NCBI GenBank assembly: GCA_963576725.1
Contig: OY755242.1
Coordinates: forward strand, 25,595,869-25,659,868
Origin: Azorinus chamasolen
Taxonomy: Eukaryota > Mollusca > Bivalvia > Cardiida > Solecurtidae
Reading direction: 5' to 3'
DNA length: 64,000 nucleotides
In this document: positions 1-9,630 of the stretch, in pieces
How positions within the stretch are numbered: position 1 is the first letter of the stretch
Layout: every line of letters begins with the position of its first letter
Program-made: the position numbers and the translations under genes
Notes under the pieces: generated by a model
Database searches by the model: none
What the model was told of the DNA's origin: nothing
Seen by the model: the letters and a program-made list of their open reading frames with translations, nothing else

Positions 1-170
1 TGTCTCATCAGGGTCTGCACTATTTACAAATTGATTGCGCAACCAGTGCACTCCACAGCAGTGATTGCACAGCGAAATACTTGTACGCGGTGAAGATATA
101 TGTAACTATACAACAAGGCATGGGTAAAGAAGGAGAAATGTATTTTAAAATTCCGCAAGCGAAGGGTTAA
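1..170 (-). mobile_element. pB-A MITE, cut by window edge
   Basis: Right-to-left copy of family pB-A: half of the central hairpin (GAGACAGCTCC half-site lost at the edge), then the body, ending in AGCGAAGGG followed by TTAA at 167-170. The body matches copies at 1621, 5033, 12605, 30716, 38875 and 44831. The other half lies outside the window. Confidence 0.85.
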
Positions 171-222
171 ACAATATATATATATGATACTCATATTAAA
201 AATGAACACTGTATACAAACTA

Positions 223-705
223 CAATAAATCCTATCTTTAGCAACCATCAAAAAGAGGCTACATTATAGGTGTATAAGGCAGGTGGTAGCTTAATGCATG
301 TCAGAAGTAATACAGAAATCTCCTATAGGAGCTGTCTGTATTACTTTTGCCCTGCATTAACCCACTGCTCTTTCAGATTCATGTGTTCATAAATTAATGA
401 CCGCTTAACCCTTTACCTGATAGAAGCGGCTTTTAGCGTGTTTGATTTATTCCTCCGCTGAAGAAAATAGTTCAAATTCATACAGTCATGAACATATTGC
501 ATAATAAATATTTTCTATATCCTAGTAGGTGGTAGCTTAAAGCAGGCTGAAAGTAAAGCAGAATGCGCCTTAAGGCGCATTCTGCTTTACTTTCAACCTG
601 CTTTAAGTGGTCATATGTCTTCAAATCTAGAAACAGGCTATTGGGTAAAGGGTTAAGAGTCATGTGTTCATAAATGAATGACCGTTTAAGACATGTTCTA
701 CAGTA
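223..705. mobile_element. pogo-type hairpin MITE carrying a nested pB-B copy
   Basis: The left end (about 223) resembles the pogo-4 copy at 54334. The hairpin around 275-360 has the arm GCTTAATGCA and a core TCTCCTATAGGAG. The right end reads TTCTACAGTA, a variant of the pogo-2 terminus TTCTACTGTA. A complete pB-B element interrupts it at 405-656. Ends are degraded, so the exact left border is uncertain. Confidence 0.65.
405..656 (+). mobile_element. pB-B MITE, intact copy 1
   Basis: TTAA duplications at 405-408 and 653-656 flank inverted ends CCCTTTACC / GGTAAAGGG. The central hairpin has about 40-bp arms (GCTTAAAGCAGG; half-site CAGAATGCGCC). It is nearly base-identical to the copy at 49830-50081 (I see one clear difference), so it moved recently. 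It sits in the TTAA of a pogo-2 terminus. Confidence 0.9.
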
Positions 706-937
706 CAATTAGGTCCGAAGGGTTATCGTATTATTGTTTTCTTCTCTTTCCTTTCAGGTAAATTCAATGACGACATACCTCTGTGTTTAACCGTGATTGT
801 TCAACAGATATGGATTATTTGATGCAGTATGTAAAGATTGGACTATTGTTGTTGGTCAAGTCCGTTATATCTGGTAAGAAATATTGTATCTCATGTACCT
901 CTTTTTATTGCAGAGGTTGAATGCATTAGAATGTCCA

Positions 938-1110
938 TGTGTATATATAAATATATATGTGTGTGTATGTGCATGAGTGTGCGTACATGTATGTGTGTGC
1001 GAGGTGTGTGGAAAGTGATGTTTTATAGTTTATGAGTGTGTGCACGCGCGTATGCTTGTGTGGGTGCGTTTGTGTGTGCGTGTATGCGTGTATTTGTTTG
1101 CGCGTGTCTG
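938..1110. repeat. TG-rich low-complexity tract
   Basis: Imperfect GT/TATG/TGCG dinucleotide-rich stretch. The open frames read through it on both strands are low-complexity artefacts. Confidence 0.8.
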
Positions 1111-1620
1111 ATTCAATTAACAGCATATCAGTTAAATGGCAGTGATAGTCTATTTGAGACATAATTATGTGGTGATGTCACGCTGTTATATCGTAATAAT
1201 ATCCCAATATTAACCGCAACGACCAATCATACTTCTTGACACTCGTCTGATATCCTCGATTGACAATCAAAAGTGTCCTGAATTATGACAGTAAATGACT
1301 TACAAGTTATTGCATACTACTAACTTTATTTTATGTAAGGTTTGTAGAGTGGTGGTCCTCCCCGACTCCCCAACACCTAAGACGAGTAGAATAAAAGAGG
1401 AAAAACACTCTTCTGATAACATAGAAGCTGATATGTCCTTCTTAAACAATTTTCGTATGTTACAACAGGAAATCCAACTTACAACCCTTAGTTTCGCAAG
1501 TCTAACTACGGATGTAACTGGATGTTGTATTTCCGTACTCGAAAAAATCGCAATACATGCATTGTTCATTATTCAAATGTTATAGTAGCACTTCAAGATA
1601 ATATCTGCTTTGATGAAGAA
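1111..1620. other. no identifiable feature
   Basis: Unique-looking sequence. Two overlapping open frames of about 90 codons run on opposite strands at 1295-1585. Neither has a recognisable domain; a GVGESGRT string on the minus strand only superficially resembles a P-loop. Confidence 0.4.
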
Positions 1621-1870
1621 TTAACCCTTCGCTTGCTGAATTTTAAAATACATTTCTCCTTCTTTGCCCATACCCTGTTGTATGATTACATACATCTTCA
1701 CTGTGTACAAGTATTTCGCTGTGAAATCACAGCTGTGGAGTGCACTGGTTACACAATGAACTTGTAAATAGTGCAGACCCTGATGAGACAGCTCCTGCAG
1801 GAGCTGTCTCATCTGGGTCTTCAATATTTACAGGTAGGTATATTGACGTGAATAGCAAGCGAAGGGTTAA
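1621..1870 (+). mobile_element. pB-A MITE, full length
   Basis: TTAA at 1621-1624 and 1867-1870; inverted ends CCCTTCGCTTGCT / AGCAAGCGAAGGG (13 bp). The central perfect palindrome around 1780-1812 is GATGAGACAGCTCC mirrored about TGCA, flanked by imperfect arms (GCAGACC on the left, GGGTCTTC on the right). Good reference copy of the family. Confidence 0.92.
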
Positions 1871-2100
1871 GTAAGGTTCCAAAGCAAATTAATCTCAATC
1901 TTCTCTTTCGAGTTTTAAGATTATGCCAAAGGGTGAGTCACTACATAGACCTTAATTACCGTTAAAGTGTCTTGCCATAATGCTTTGTATCATATATTAT
2001 GTAATCCGTAGTCTTGACATTTTCTCCCTCCCTGCAGCTACTTCATTAACACTAAGCCTGCTGTTAACGTTGTGCCTGCGCACACTCACATCTAATTTGC

Positions 2101-2352
2101 TTAACCCTTTCACCGCCGCAGTCGCATAAATGCACCACGACAAATAGACTGAGTGCAGTCCCAGATCAGACGCCGCCTTTTCAAGGCGGCGTCTGATCAG
2201 GGACTTCACTATTTGTCTCAATCTCTATTTCTATATATGTGCTTTATTCCTTTGACATTTGCATTTATTTATCTCATTTCCTTATTTAACTGAATGATTT
2301 AACAAACTTGGATTGCAGACGACAATTAGATATTTGGCGCCAAAAGGATTAA
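2101..2352 (-). mobile_element. pB-E MITE
   Basis: Starts TTAA-CCCTTTCACCGCCG and ends near GGATTAA. The central hairpin is CAGACGCCGCCTT mirrored (2167-2200), with arms containing GTCCC/GGGAC and CACTATTTGTC. Homologous copies at 6973 and 9350. The terminal CCC/GGG on the right side has decayed. Confidence 0.85.
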
Positions 2353-3163
2353 ACTTTTGAATCCTGACGAGACATCCAGTAACATGACGTCTCATATGGA
2401 CCCACGTTGTCTGTAAATGACAGGCGGGTATCGCTTACCATGGTACGTGTTTGCAGGCAATGCTATCACTGGCGCATTATCGCATTATCTAACGTTGAGC
2501 GATATAGATTCCCATTCATGTGTTGAATGATGATCTCTGGATGTGATACGAATCTGACAAGAAGGCAAGCGTGTATTTAATGTGTTGGCATTAACGCAAA
2601 CTTGTGTAAGTTAATTATAGGTGAGAGAATGGTTTCCTTCGCTAATGAACTACCTTGTTTATAATTTATCTACATCAAAGTAATCGTAGCCATTAACTTC
2701 TGTTATTTAACTCGCTCGATAACATATAATGGCGCTCGGTCAGATATTTTCGAATAATCTGTTAATGTCTTCCGGTGCTTATTTGCAAGGAAATCGGAGT
2801 TTTATTCATTGATTGTTGTTTCCAAGTTAATGAACACCGATTTATATGACCATTTACCAGTCAGTCTGTCTGCCAGATGAGTCAGGCAAGAATGCATGAG
2901 TGGGTAAATGGTTTCGCTAGTTTTGGTATGACTGGGGGAATGTTTACGTTACCGATAATATTCGATGTGAATAGTATAGCCCTTCTAAAAACTAACCTGG
3001 AGTTTGGCGGTTTCAAATAATATATCCTAGTGTGTCAATTTAACCGACCCCAAACAATTGATGTCACTGCACTAATTAACGTTTCATATGACTCCCTGCT
3101 GATTCAGTAACTGTTGTTTATCACGTTGCACCTTTATTGACCTTTTGGTATTACATATATATA
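2353..3163. other. no identifiable feature
   Basis: No repeat family of this window, no long open frame and no RNA gene seen. Confidence 0.4.
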
Positions 3164-3165
3164 TA

Positions 3166-3365
3166 CAGTCAAACCTCTCTATAACGGCCACTAAATTGTG
3201 TTAAATAGTTTGTATTAGAGCAGGTGGCTGCTTAAGGCAAGGTGAATGTAAAACAGAACGCTCCTATTGCGTTCTGTTTTACGTTCACCTTGCTTAAAGC
3301 AGCAACCTGTCTTAAATACAAAGCACTTAATGTAATTTAGTGGTCGTTATAGAGAGGTTTTACTG
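3166..3365 (+). mobile_element. pogo-1 MITE
   Basis: TA-flanked, CAGTCAAACCTCTCTATAAC at left and the complementary GTTATAGAGAGG...ACTG at right. The inner hairpin has arms GCTTAAGGCAAGGTGAATGT and the half-site CAGAACGCTCC; the exact centre is shortened. Terminal CAGT with a TA duplication fits pogo/Tc1-mariner elements. Confidence 0.88.
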
Positions 3366-3684
3366 TACTTGTTAAGCGGTGATATCCAAAAAGGCGTAAC
3401 TGTGTCTTATATCCGGTAAATGTATTTTTAAATAATACTTGACTGTGTTTATCACAACGTCTTGCTTTAGTGAATCGCCTGATACCTTTTATAAACTATT
3501 TAGAGCTAAGCACTCAAATATTCATCACGGATAAGTATTGTTTTATTATTAAGCCTTTGCATCATGAATATTCATATAAGACATATTGACATCACGAGTA
3601 TTTACTTGCTGATTTTGTAATGATATTATATCAAGAGGTTCTTTAGCCATATCGTTAACTATAAAATCAGATTTATTTTATTTA
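3366..3684. other. no identifiable feature
   Basis: AT-rich sequence without a recognised repeat or coding frame. Confidence 0.35.
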
Positions 3685-3800
3685 ATAACCCTTTCTCTCT
3701 TATAGGCGCATTTTCTCTCATTTGCAATCAGAGTAGACCCGGATCAGACCGCTCCTGTAGGAGCCCTCTCTTCAGGGTCTGCTCCGTTTGCTTATCCTAT
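3685..3800 (+). mobile_element. pB-F MITE, left half
   Basis: CCCTTTCTCTCTTATAGGCG end followed by the hairpin: GCAATCAGAGTAGACCCGGA, core GCTCCTGTAGGAGC, then CAGGGTCTGCTCCGTTTGC. The preceding duplication reads ATAA instead of TTAA. The right half is not recognisable. Confidence 0.65.
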
Positions 3801-3926
3801 GACATTGATCTGATTCTACAGTTATTTTCAAAACTTTTTTTTAATTTTTTTTATATTATAAAAATGCTGCTAATAAATAATCAGGGTACCCTTATTTCTT
3901 ATATGAATGTCGAACAGATAAAACGT

Positions 3927-4031
3927 TAAGTAAACACAGCTGACCCTGGCCAGACGGCTCCTTCAGGAACTGTCTGATCTGGATATATTTTGTTTGCAAA
4001 CGCGCAAAATGGCGTGGAATAAGGGGTTTAA
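3927..4031 (-). mobile_element. short pB-F-like hairpin element
   Basis: CAGACGGCTCCTTCAGGAAC followed by TGTCTGATCTGG, with flanks TTTGCAAACGCG and AAGGGGTTTAA. Only the hairpin and the right end of the family remain. Confidence 0.55.
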
Positions 4032-5032
4032 ACACAGTACAATGTTCAGCAGGTCGTAAAGTAAATGCGTCAATATCTACGTAAAGATCTTAGATTGTTG
4101 GACTAATACAGCCCTAAATGTTCAGATGATTGACGAGCAGGAGTTGTCGTTAACGCATGGTAGTATTACAAAGATTTATGTGAACAATATGACAAAGGCT
4201 GTCTGCGAGGGACAAAGGTTAGAGCTACTCTAATAAATAACCAGAAACCAATCCAATCTTTGCCGATACAGACCTTGCCAAAATATTCTTAAGACGCCAA
4301 GCAAACAAGTATGTAAGCGAAGAAGTTCAGCACAATTTGGCAAATAAATCAAGTGATCAGCAGATTGGGGCATTTAGTCGCTCCGATCTCCGTCTATTGT
4401 AATTAATCAATACGGATGTTTCAGAGGCAAATATTAATACTGAGCCTGAGACATCAATACAAGGTGATGGATGAAGACTACTAATGACACTAATTGATGA
4501 GGCCAGCGCGTTTGATCGAACTTTTGGCAATCCGGAGTAGGATTCTTAATAAACATGTCTGTCAAATACAGTAAATCACGTGCTAGTAAACATTCATTAT
4601 TGAAGTATTTTACAAACTATCTCGTTCCCATACTGATTAATGAGATTATTCTCTTTGGTAGTAATTTGTAAGCAGATCATCAAATTTAATCTGATGAGAG
4701 GTGCAGTTGTACCTTCTTTCTTTCATTTAAGGTCGATTCTATTGTTTTTATGTTATAAAATAAGTCAAAAAGTCAATACATTTTGCCGATTCCGGTATTT
4801 TACGTTATCAAATAACTTAAAGTCAACAATTCATTATTTATCGCATAAGTACATAGTATTTCATATATAAAGGACTGAGCAACAATCTGTCTTAACAATA
4901 TATAGGGGCCAACTCGTGGTAGCCTTGGCAGACAGTTTAAATCTAGACGCGACAGCGGGTAATTCGGCGTCTCGTCAGCCTCCAAGCAATTTGAAACTCT
5001 GGTAGCATGTTACAGTAAACGAGAAAGATACA
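4032..5032. other. no identifiable feature
   Basis: One kilobase without recognised repeats. A 76-codon frame at 4640-4870 has no known motif and ordinary AT-rich composition; not called. Confidence 0.4.
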
Positions 5033-5259
5033 TTAACGCTTATCTTGCTTAATTTTAAAATACATTTCTCCTTCATTACCCATGCCCTGTTGTATAATTA
5101 CATATATCTTCACCGTGTACAAGTATTTCGCCGTGCAATCACTGCTGTGGAGTGCACTGGTTGCACAATCAATTTGTAAATAGCTGAAGGAGCTGTCTCA
5201 TCTGGGTTTTCACTATTTACAGGTAGGTATATTGACGTGAATAGCAAGCGAAGGGTTAA
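5033..5259 (+). mobile_element. pB-A MITE with deleted half-hairpin
   Basis: TTAA-bounded copy ending AGCGAAGGG. About 22 bp of the left hairpin arm (the GTGCAGACCCTGATGAGACA part) is missing, leaving AGCTGAAGGAGCTGTCTCATC. The loss of one arm turns the palindrome into a short stem. Confidence 0.85.
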
Positions 5260-5689
5260 ATCACACAGTTGGACTATTCCAAATTCAAACAGGTCAAGCT
5301 TATTGTGAACATCCGAGGATTGTTTTTAAAGAAAATCGTAACAAGCCAAAGAGTGCACAGCCTCATGGAAGGGATTCTCTAGGAACCATCCCATTGCAAA
5401 GTGCATCGCTTAATCGTTTTCTGCACTGAACGGGTTAATATGGGGATACAGTGGCTAATAATCGTGTTTATTATACGTTTCTTTGAAATTGTTTAGCCAG
5501 ATCTCTGAAAATATCAAAGTGACATCGTAACACGCCCATATTTAAATGTTATACCACTGTGGAAAGAGACGTCAGTTAAATGTTGGACCTATTGCACGTT
5601 TGACTACTTCAGATTCACATTTTTATTTCATAAAAAACACTATGGAAAAAGTTTCATGACGGGTGTTTGAGAAAATATTGACTGAGTGT
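5260..5689. other. no identifiable feature
   Basis: No recognised repeat or gene. Confidence 0.35.
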
Positions 5690-5754
5690 CAAACAGCTTT
5701 GACCCTGCCGATACGCCGAGTTACACGGCGTCGCATCTAGATCACAGCTGTTTG
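5690..5754. repeat. pB-G hairpin core
   Basis: Palindrome bounded by CAAACAGCT / AGCTGTTTG with centre ACGCCGAGTTACACGGCGT. The same GACGCCGAG hairpin recurs about 20 times in the window; outer ends of this copy are not recognisable. Confidence 0.7.
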
Positions 5755-5805
5755 CAAATGCAACTCAGATCGATCGCGGTGAGCCATAGGAGGTAATATG
5801 TTTTA

Positions 5806-6009
5806 CAGTAAAACCTCTCTTAACCGGCAGTTAAATTTAGTATGAATATCGGTCTTGGAGACAGGTGGCAGCTTAATGCAGGGTGAAAGTCATGCAGAAA
5901 GCTCCTAGAGGAGCTTTCTGCATGACTGTCACCCTGCATTAAGCAGCCACCTGCCTAAAAGTATCTAAATTATTATCTACTAGAATTCCGGTTAAGAGAG
6001 GTTATACTG
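5806..6009 (+). mobile_element. pogo-3 MITE
   Basis: TA-flanked CAGTAAAACCTCTCTTAACC / GAGAGGTTATACTG ends. The hairpin has arms GCTTAATGCAGGGTGAAAGT and half-site GCAGAAAGCTCC mirrored about TAGA. Very similar to 44254-44452, including the subterminal part TCTAAATTATTATCTACTAG. Confidence 0.9.
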
Positions 6010-6185
6010 TACTTCAGAACGCACACGGATGTATCACCAGAAATATCTTCAAACTAGATAATCGGTTATAATAAGCAAGACAGCAAACGTACATGTAACA
6101 CGAACGCAGAAAACAAGAACAAACAGTAAGCCTGCTTTAGACATGACCTTGTAAAAGGGATGTATGTATTCCTGGCACCCTTATA

Positions 6186-6467
6186 CAGTTGAACTTCGAT
6201 AGCTCAAGCTCGGTCCTTCCAAAAACATACAATATAGAATTGCTCAAAAAACGTATTGCTACGCATATCTAGAAACACATGTGTCAGCCTAATGCAGGTC
6301 TAGGGTAATGCTGAAAGCTCTTACAAGAGCTTTCGACATTACTTTTGAACTGCAATAAGCTGTGAGCTTGAGAAAGTGGGCAGAGTGGAACTCGGAAAAC
6401 TCAAACATCTGTTATATCGAACTAATTTGTATGGTCCCTTGAAGTTCGAGATATCGAAGCTCATCTG
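6186..6467 (+). mobile_element. pogo-5 MITE
   Basis: TA-flanked inverted ends CAGTTGAACTTCGATAGCTC / GATATCGAAGCTCATCTG, different from the other pogo families. The inner hairpin (about 6290-6365) nevertheless carries the common arm CTAATGCAGG and half-site GAAAGCTC. Confidence 0.75.
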
Positions 6468-6737
6468 TATTTTCAGAAAACATGTGTTTTTTCCACTGAC
6501 TCGGAGACATATTTTGTGCGTTATAGAGAAGGATCGGAAATGTAGCAGAATCCATTTCCAGGAGTGACTTCAATTGGAAGAATCTTGTTTACAAATTTTA
6601 CAGACAAGACGTGACTCGAATGCAGCCAGTAATTCGAAATCTTTGATTTTATGGAGATTTAACTAACGGTCACAGCACCATTGAAGCAACAGATATTTTT
6701 TATTTTACTATTTGCTTCATAAATATGAATTGTTACG

Positions 6738-6793
6738 CATTTGCAAACAGAGTAGACTGTAGGAGCAGTCTGATAGGGGTCTGCTTCGTTTAA
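6738..6793. mobile_element. pB-F hairpin fragment
   Basis: GCAAACAGAGTAGACT, GTAGGAGCAGTCTGAT and GGTCTGCTTCGTTTAA form a shortened pB-F hairpin that abuts the next element at TTAA. Confidence 0.55.
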
Positions 6794-7245
6794 CCCCTTC
6801 CTCCATAAACACGCCTTTCTACGCCTCTGTAATAGTAACTTCTTGAAATCATTGTGATGAATAGAGCATTTGCTCCAAAGGAGCAAATGCTCTATTTATC
6901 ACAATAGTTCCAAACTATAAACTTAAAAAAGTTTCCTTTTCTCTAGTTAATGATCCTTTTCAGTGGATTTATTTAACCCTTTCAGTGCCAAAATTCTAAT
7001 TGTCGTCTGCAATCCAAGTTTGTTAAAACATTCAGTAAAATAAGGAAATGAGATAAATAAATGCAAATTTCAAAGGAATAAAGCACATATATAGAAATAG
7101 AGATTGAGACAAATAGTGAAGTCCTTCGAAAAGGCGGCGTCTGATCATCAGGGACTGCACTATTTGTCGTGGTGCATTTATACGACTGCGGCGGTGAAAG
7201 GTTAAGGTGGATGGATCTAAAATAGCCTATGGAGGAAAGGGTTAA
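6790..7245 (+). mobile_element. pB-D MITE interrupted by a pB-E copy
   Basis: TTAA at 6790-6793; body with hairpin GAGCATTTGCTCC mirrored about AAA (about 6863-6896). It is interrupted at 6973-7205 by pB-E. The right part GGATCTAAAATAGCCTATGG then ends AGGAAAGGG-TTAA (7242-7245). Inverted ends are CCCTTTCCTCCATA, about 14 bp. Confidence 0.85.
6973..7205 (+). mobile_element. pB-E MITE nested in pB-D
   Basis: TTAA-CCCTTTCAGTGCC at left, CGGCGGTGAAAGG-TTAA at right. Hairpin centre AAGGCGGCGTCTGATCATCA, partly deleted. The host pB-D sequence continues on both sides, and the uninterrupted pB-D copies at 7242 and 10153 show the empty state. Confidence 0.85.
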
Positions 7246-7449
7246 CCATTTCCGCCATAAATACGTCTTTCTACGCCTCTGCAAAAGTTACCTGTTGAAA
7301 ACATTGTGAAAAAGTCAATTGCTTCTATTTATCACAATGGTATCAAACTACAAAAATCTAAAATGCTCCGTTTCTCTAGTTAATGCTCCTTTTCGGTAGA
7401 TTTATTCAAAGTGGTTGGATCTAAAAATAGCCTATGAGGGCATGGTTTA
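7242..7449 (+). mobile_element. pB-D MITE, head-to-tail with the previous copy
   Basis: Shares TTAA 7242-7245 with the upstream pB-D element. It has lost most of the hairpin (GAAAACATTGTGA, then CAATTGCTTCTATTTATCAC). The right end is decayed (GAGGGCATGGTTTA). Confidence 0.75.
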
Positions 7450-7596
7450 CTGGCAAAGAACCTACATCTAGTTTTACAGTAAGGTTGTTTCAGCCGAAGC
7501 TGAATTACCCCGTGTTCATGTTCAGTTTTGAAAATTCGTCCGTAATAATACTCACGATGTCATGATTTCTTACGTGAATATCCATGGAGTAAAGTG

Positions 7597-7840
7597 TTTA
7601 CCCTTTCCCTGTTCTATATTGATATCAGAAATAATGACGTTATGAATATTTATTATTTGATTTATTATATAATGACATTTGTTTAGAGGATTGTATGGTA
7701 TAAGTAGAAACCGAGGAGTCCGATCTATTATAACTGCATAAGCAAACAGAGCAGACCCTGATCAGACGGCTCCTATAGGGTCCGTCTGATCTGTGTCTTC
7801 TCTGTTTACAAATGTGTGAAAAGGTGTTTATATGAGGGAT
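7597..7840 (-). mobile_element. pB-F MITE
   Basis: CCCTTTCCCTG left end. The internal AATAATGACGTTATGAATAT and the hairpin CAGACCCTGATCAGACGG with core CTCCTATAGGGTC are at 7750-7800. The sequence just upstream (7560-7597, ending CCATGGAGTAAAG) resembles the right end of another pB-F, so two copies are probably adjacent. Confidence 0.75.
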
Positions 7841-7849
7841 ACTTTGTAT

Positions 7850-8574
7850 ATTTGCATCAAAGTTATGTAACAAACCGTTTGTAGATAGTTCTCATTTTTG
7901 TTATCTGGTAAAATAATAAAACCCTGCCGTGATTCTCATTTCTTTCACAGGTAGATATAATGGGCTTATTCTGTCCTGTTTATACATATGAAAACCTATA
8001 CTGGATACCGATTTTACTAAACCATACTATGGTTTTGAAATTCTGATTTCTGAGAGTGTAGGCGAATATACCCGCAATAATGGTCTTCGATTGTAAGTTA
8101 ATATAATGCAAATAAATAAAGCTGAATGTGACATCCTAACATGGATAGATCCATCAAATGCACAAATACTATAATCTTGATAAGTGAATCATCTGTGATA
8201 GAAAATTCAGTTCTGAATTAGATATACATGTACATGTATATTATCTGATATGCACGAGTAAACAAAGCAGGATTGGTCTGATCTGAATATACATTGGCAA
8301 AGGTGCCAACAATAGTCTATATAATGAACGTGTTAAACAGTTTTGTTCGTTTTTAAAAGTTCTGGCCCACAGTTGAAACTGGAAAATCATAACCCATGCC
8401 GAGATTAGAAAGGTAATTTCATTTTTGACATTATAAGACAGCAGTTACACGAAATTATTATATGGACATTCTCGTCACGTAGGATATGCTGAAGTTTATA
8501 ATTTGCTGTACAGGTCAACATTTCAAAGCACAACGTAATAAAACACAATACCGTTAAATGGTAAAAAACAAGTA
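7850..8574. other. no identifiable feature
   Basis: Only a weak remnant of a pB-F core near 8255-8315 (GTAAACAAAGCAGGATTGG). Otherwise nothing recognised. Confidence 0.35.
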
Positions 8575-8778
8575 CAGTTAAACCTCTCTATAACGGTCAC
8601 TTAATTACATCAAGTATTCTGTGCTAAAGACAGGTGGCTGCTTAAAGCAAGGTGGAAATAAAACAGAACGCTCCTATAGGAGCGTTCTGTTTCACTTTCA
8701 CCTTGCTTTAAGCGGCCACCTGCCCTAAATACCAAAATATTAACTCAAATAAGTGGCCGTTATATAGAGGTTTTACTG
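8575..8778 (+). mobile_element. pogo-1 MITE, good copy
   Basis: TA-flanked ends; hairpin half-site CAGAACGCTCC perfectly mirrored about TATA (8664-8689), arms GCTTAAAGCAAGGTGGAAAT. Good family reference. Confidence 0.9.
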
Positions 8779-8784
8779 TATACA

Positions 8785-8948
8785 TTTAGGATATTTACAG
8801 CGGATTGTCGCTTAATGCATGTCGAAAGTAATGAAGAAATATTCTTTTCGATCTTTCTGAATTACTTTTGCCCTGCGTGAAGCAACCACCTGCGTTTTAG
8901 AAGTACTATATTTAATCAATTAATGGTCACATAAGACGGGTTCTACTG
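8785..8948 (+). mobile_element. pogo-2 MITE, left end lost
   Basis: Arms GCTTAATGCATGTCGAAAGT and TTGCCCTGCGTGAAGCAACC; right end GGGTTCTACTG-TA. It directly follows the pogo-1 copy, with only a few bases between. Confidence 0.7.
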
Positions 8949-9147
8949 TACATTCAAGCGTCAATGTAGCATAAATGCCGTGTACCATTAGTCATTGAGA
9001 TAGATTTAGCGACACAACAATACTAAATATTGGCCAGGGTAGTATAAGTCCATCTGTATTCTACTCTAAATGGATGCATGCTGCTTCAATCCCTATATGT
9101 TGGCAAAGCTTTCTAACGTCCGAATCGATCAGTCTTTTGGTTAAGCA

Positions 9148-9630
9148 TTAAACACTTACTCCATTAATACGCATTGATACACCTTTCAAAACATAGTAGA
9201 CCCGAATCAGACGGCTCATGTAGGACCCGTCTGATCAGGGCAGACTCTGTTTGCTTACGGTATAATGTAGATAGGTGATACAGTTGCAGCCGCGGCCAGA
9301 CTTCCTGTGTCCATGTATGTGCTACAATGTATTTTAACAATTAATCTGATTAACTCTTTCGGCGCCAAGTTTCTAACTGTTGTCTGCAACTCAATTTTGT
9401 TAAATCATTCGGTGAAATAAGGAAATGGAATAAATAAATACAGAATTCAAAGGAATAAAACACAGATCGAGATCTAGAGATTGAGACAAAAAGTGAAGTA
9501 CCTGATCAGGCGGCGTCTGATCTGGGACTGCACTATTTGTCGTGGTGCATTCAGGCGACATCGGCGGTGAAAGGGTTAATATTCATGACGTCATTATATT
9601 TACATCAATGTTCACGGAGTAAAGCATTAA
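9148..9630 (+). mobile_element. pB-F MITE interrupted by pB-E
   Basis: TTAA at 9148-9151; hairpin CAGACGGCTCATGTAGGACC plus CGTCTGATCAGGG (about 9210-9245). After an inserted pB-E (9350-9579) the host resumes with TATTCATGACGTCATTATA and ends CGGAGTAAAGCATTAA (9627-9630). The copy at 53322-53571 is uninterrupted there. Confidence 0.8.
9350..9579 (+). mobile_element. pB-E MITE nested in pB-F
   Basis: TTAA-CTCTTTCGGCGCC at left and GGCGGTGAAAGGG-TTAA at right. Hairpin with CCTGATCAGGCGGCGTCTGA. The insertion TTAA is the one present in the unoccupied pB-F copy (ATTAATATTCATGACG at about 53515). Confidence 0.88.

Noticed and set aside
1300..1569. Minus-strand frame with LLVLGVGESGRTTTL, resembling the P-loop of G-alpha proteins
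   Set aside because: The invariant Lys of GxxxxGK[ST] is Arg, no other G-protein motif follows, and an equally long frame runs on the opposite strand.
1785..1815. CTGATGAG in pB-A cores as a hammerhead ribozyme core (Penelope-like elements and retrozymes can carry them)
   Set aside because: No matching CGAAA box or cleavage triplet in the right arrangement; the motif is simply part of the GATGAGACAGCTCC palindrome.
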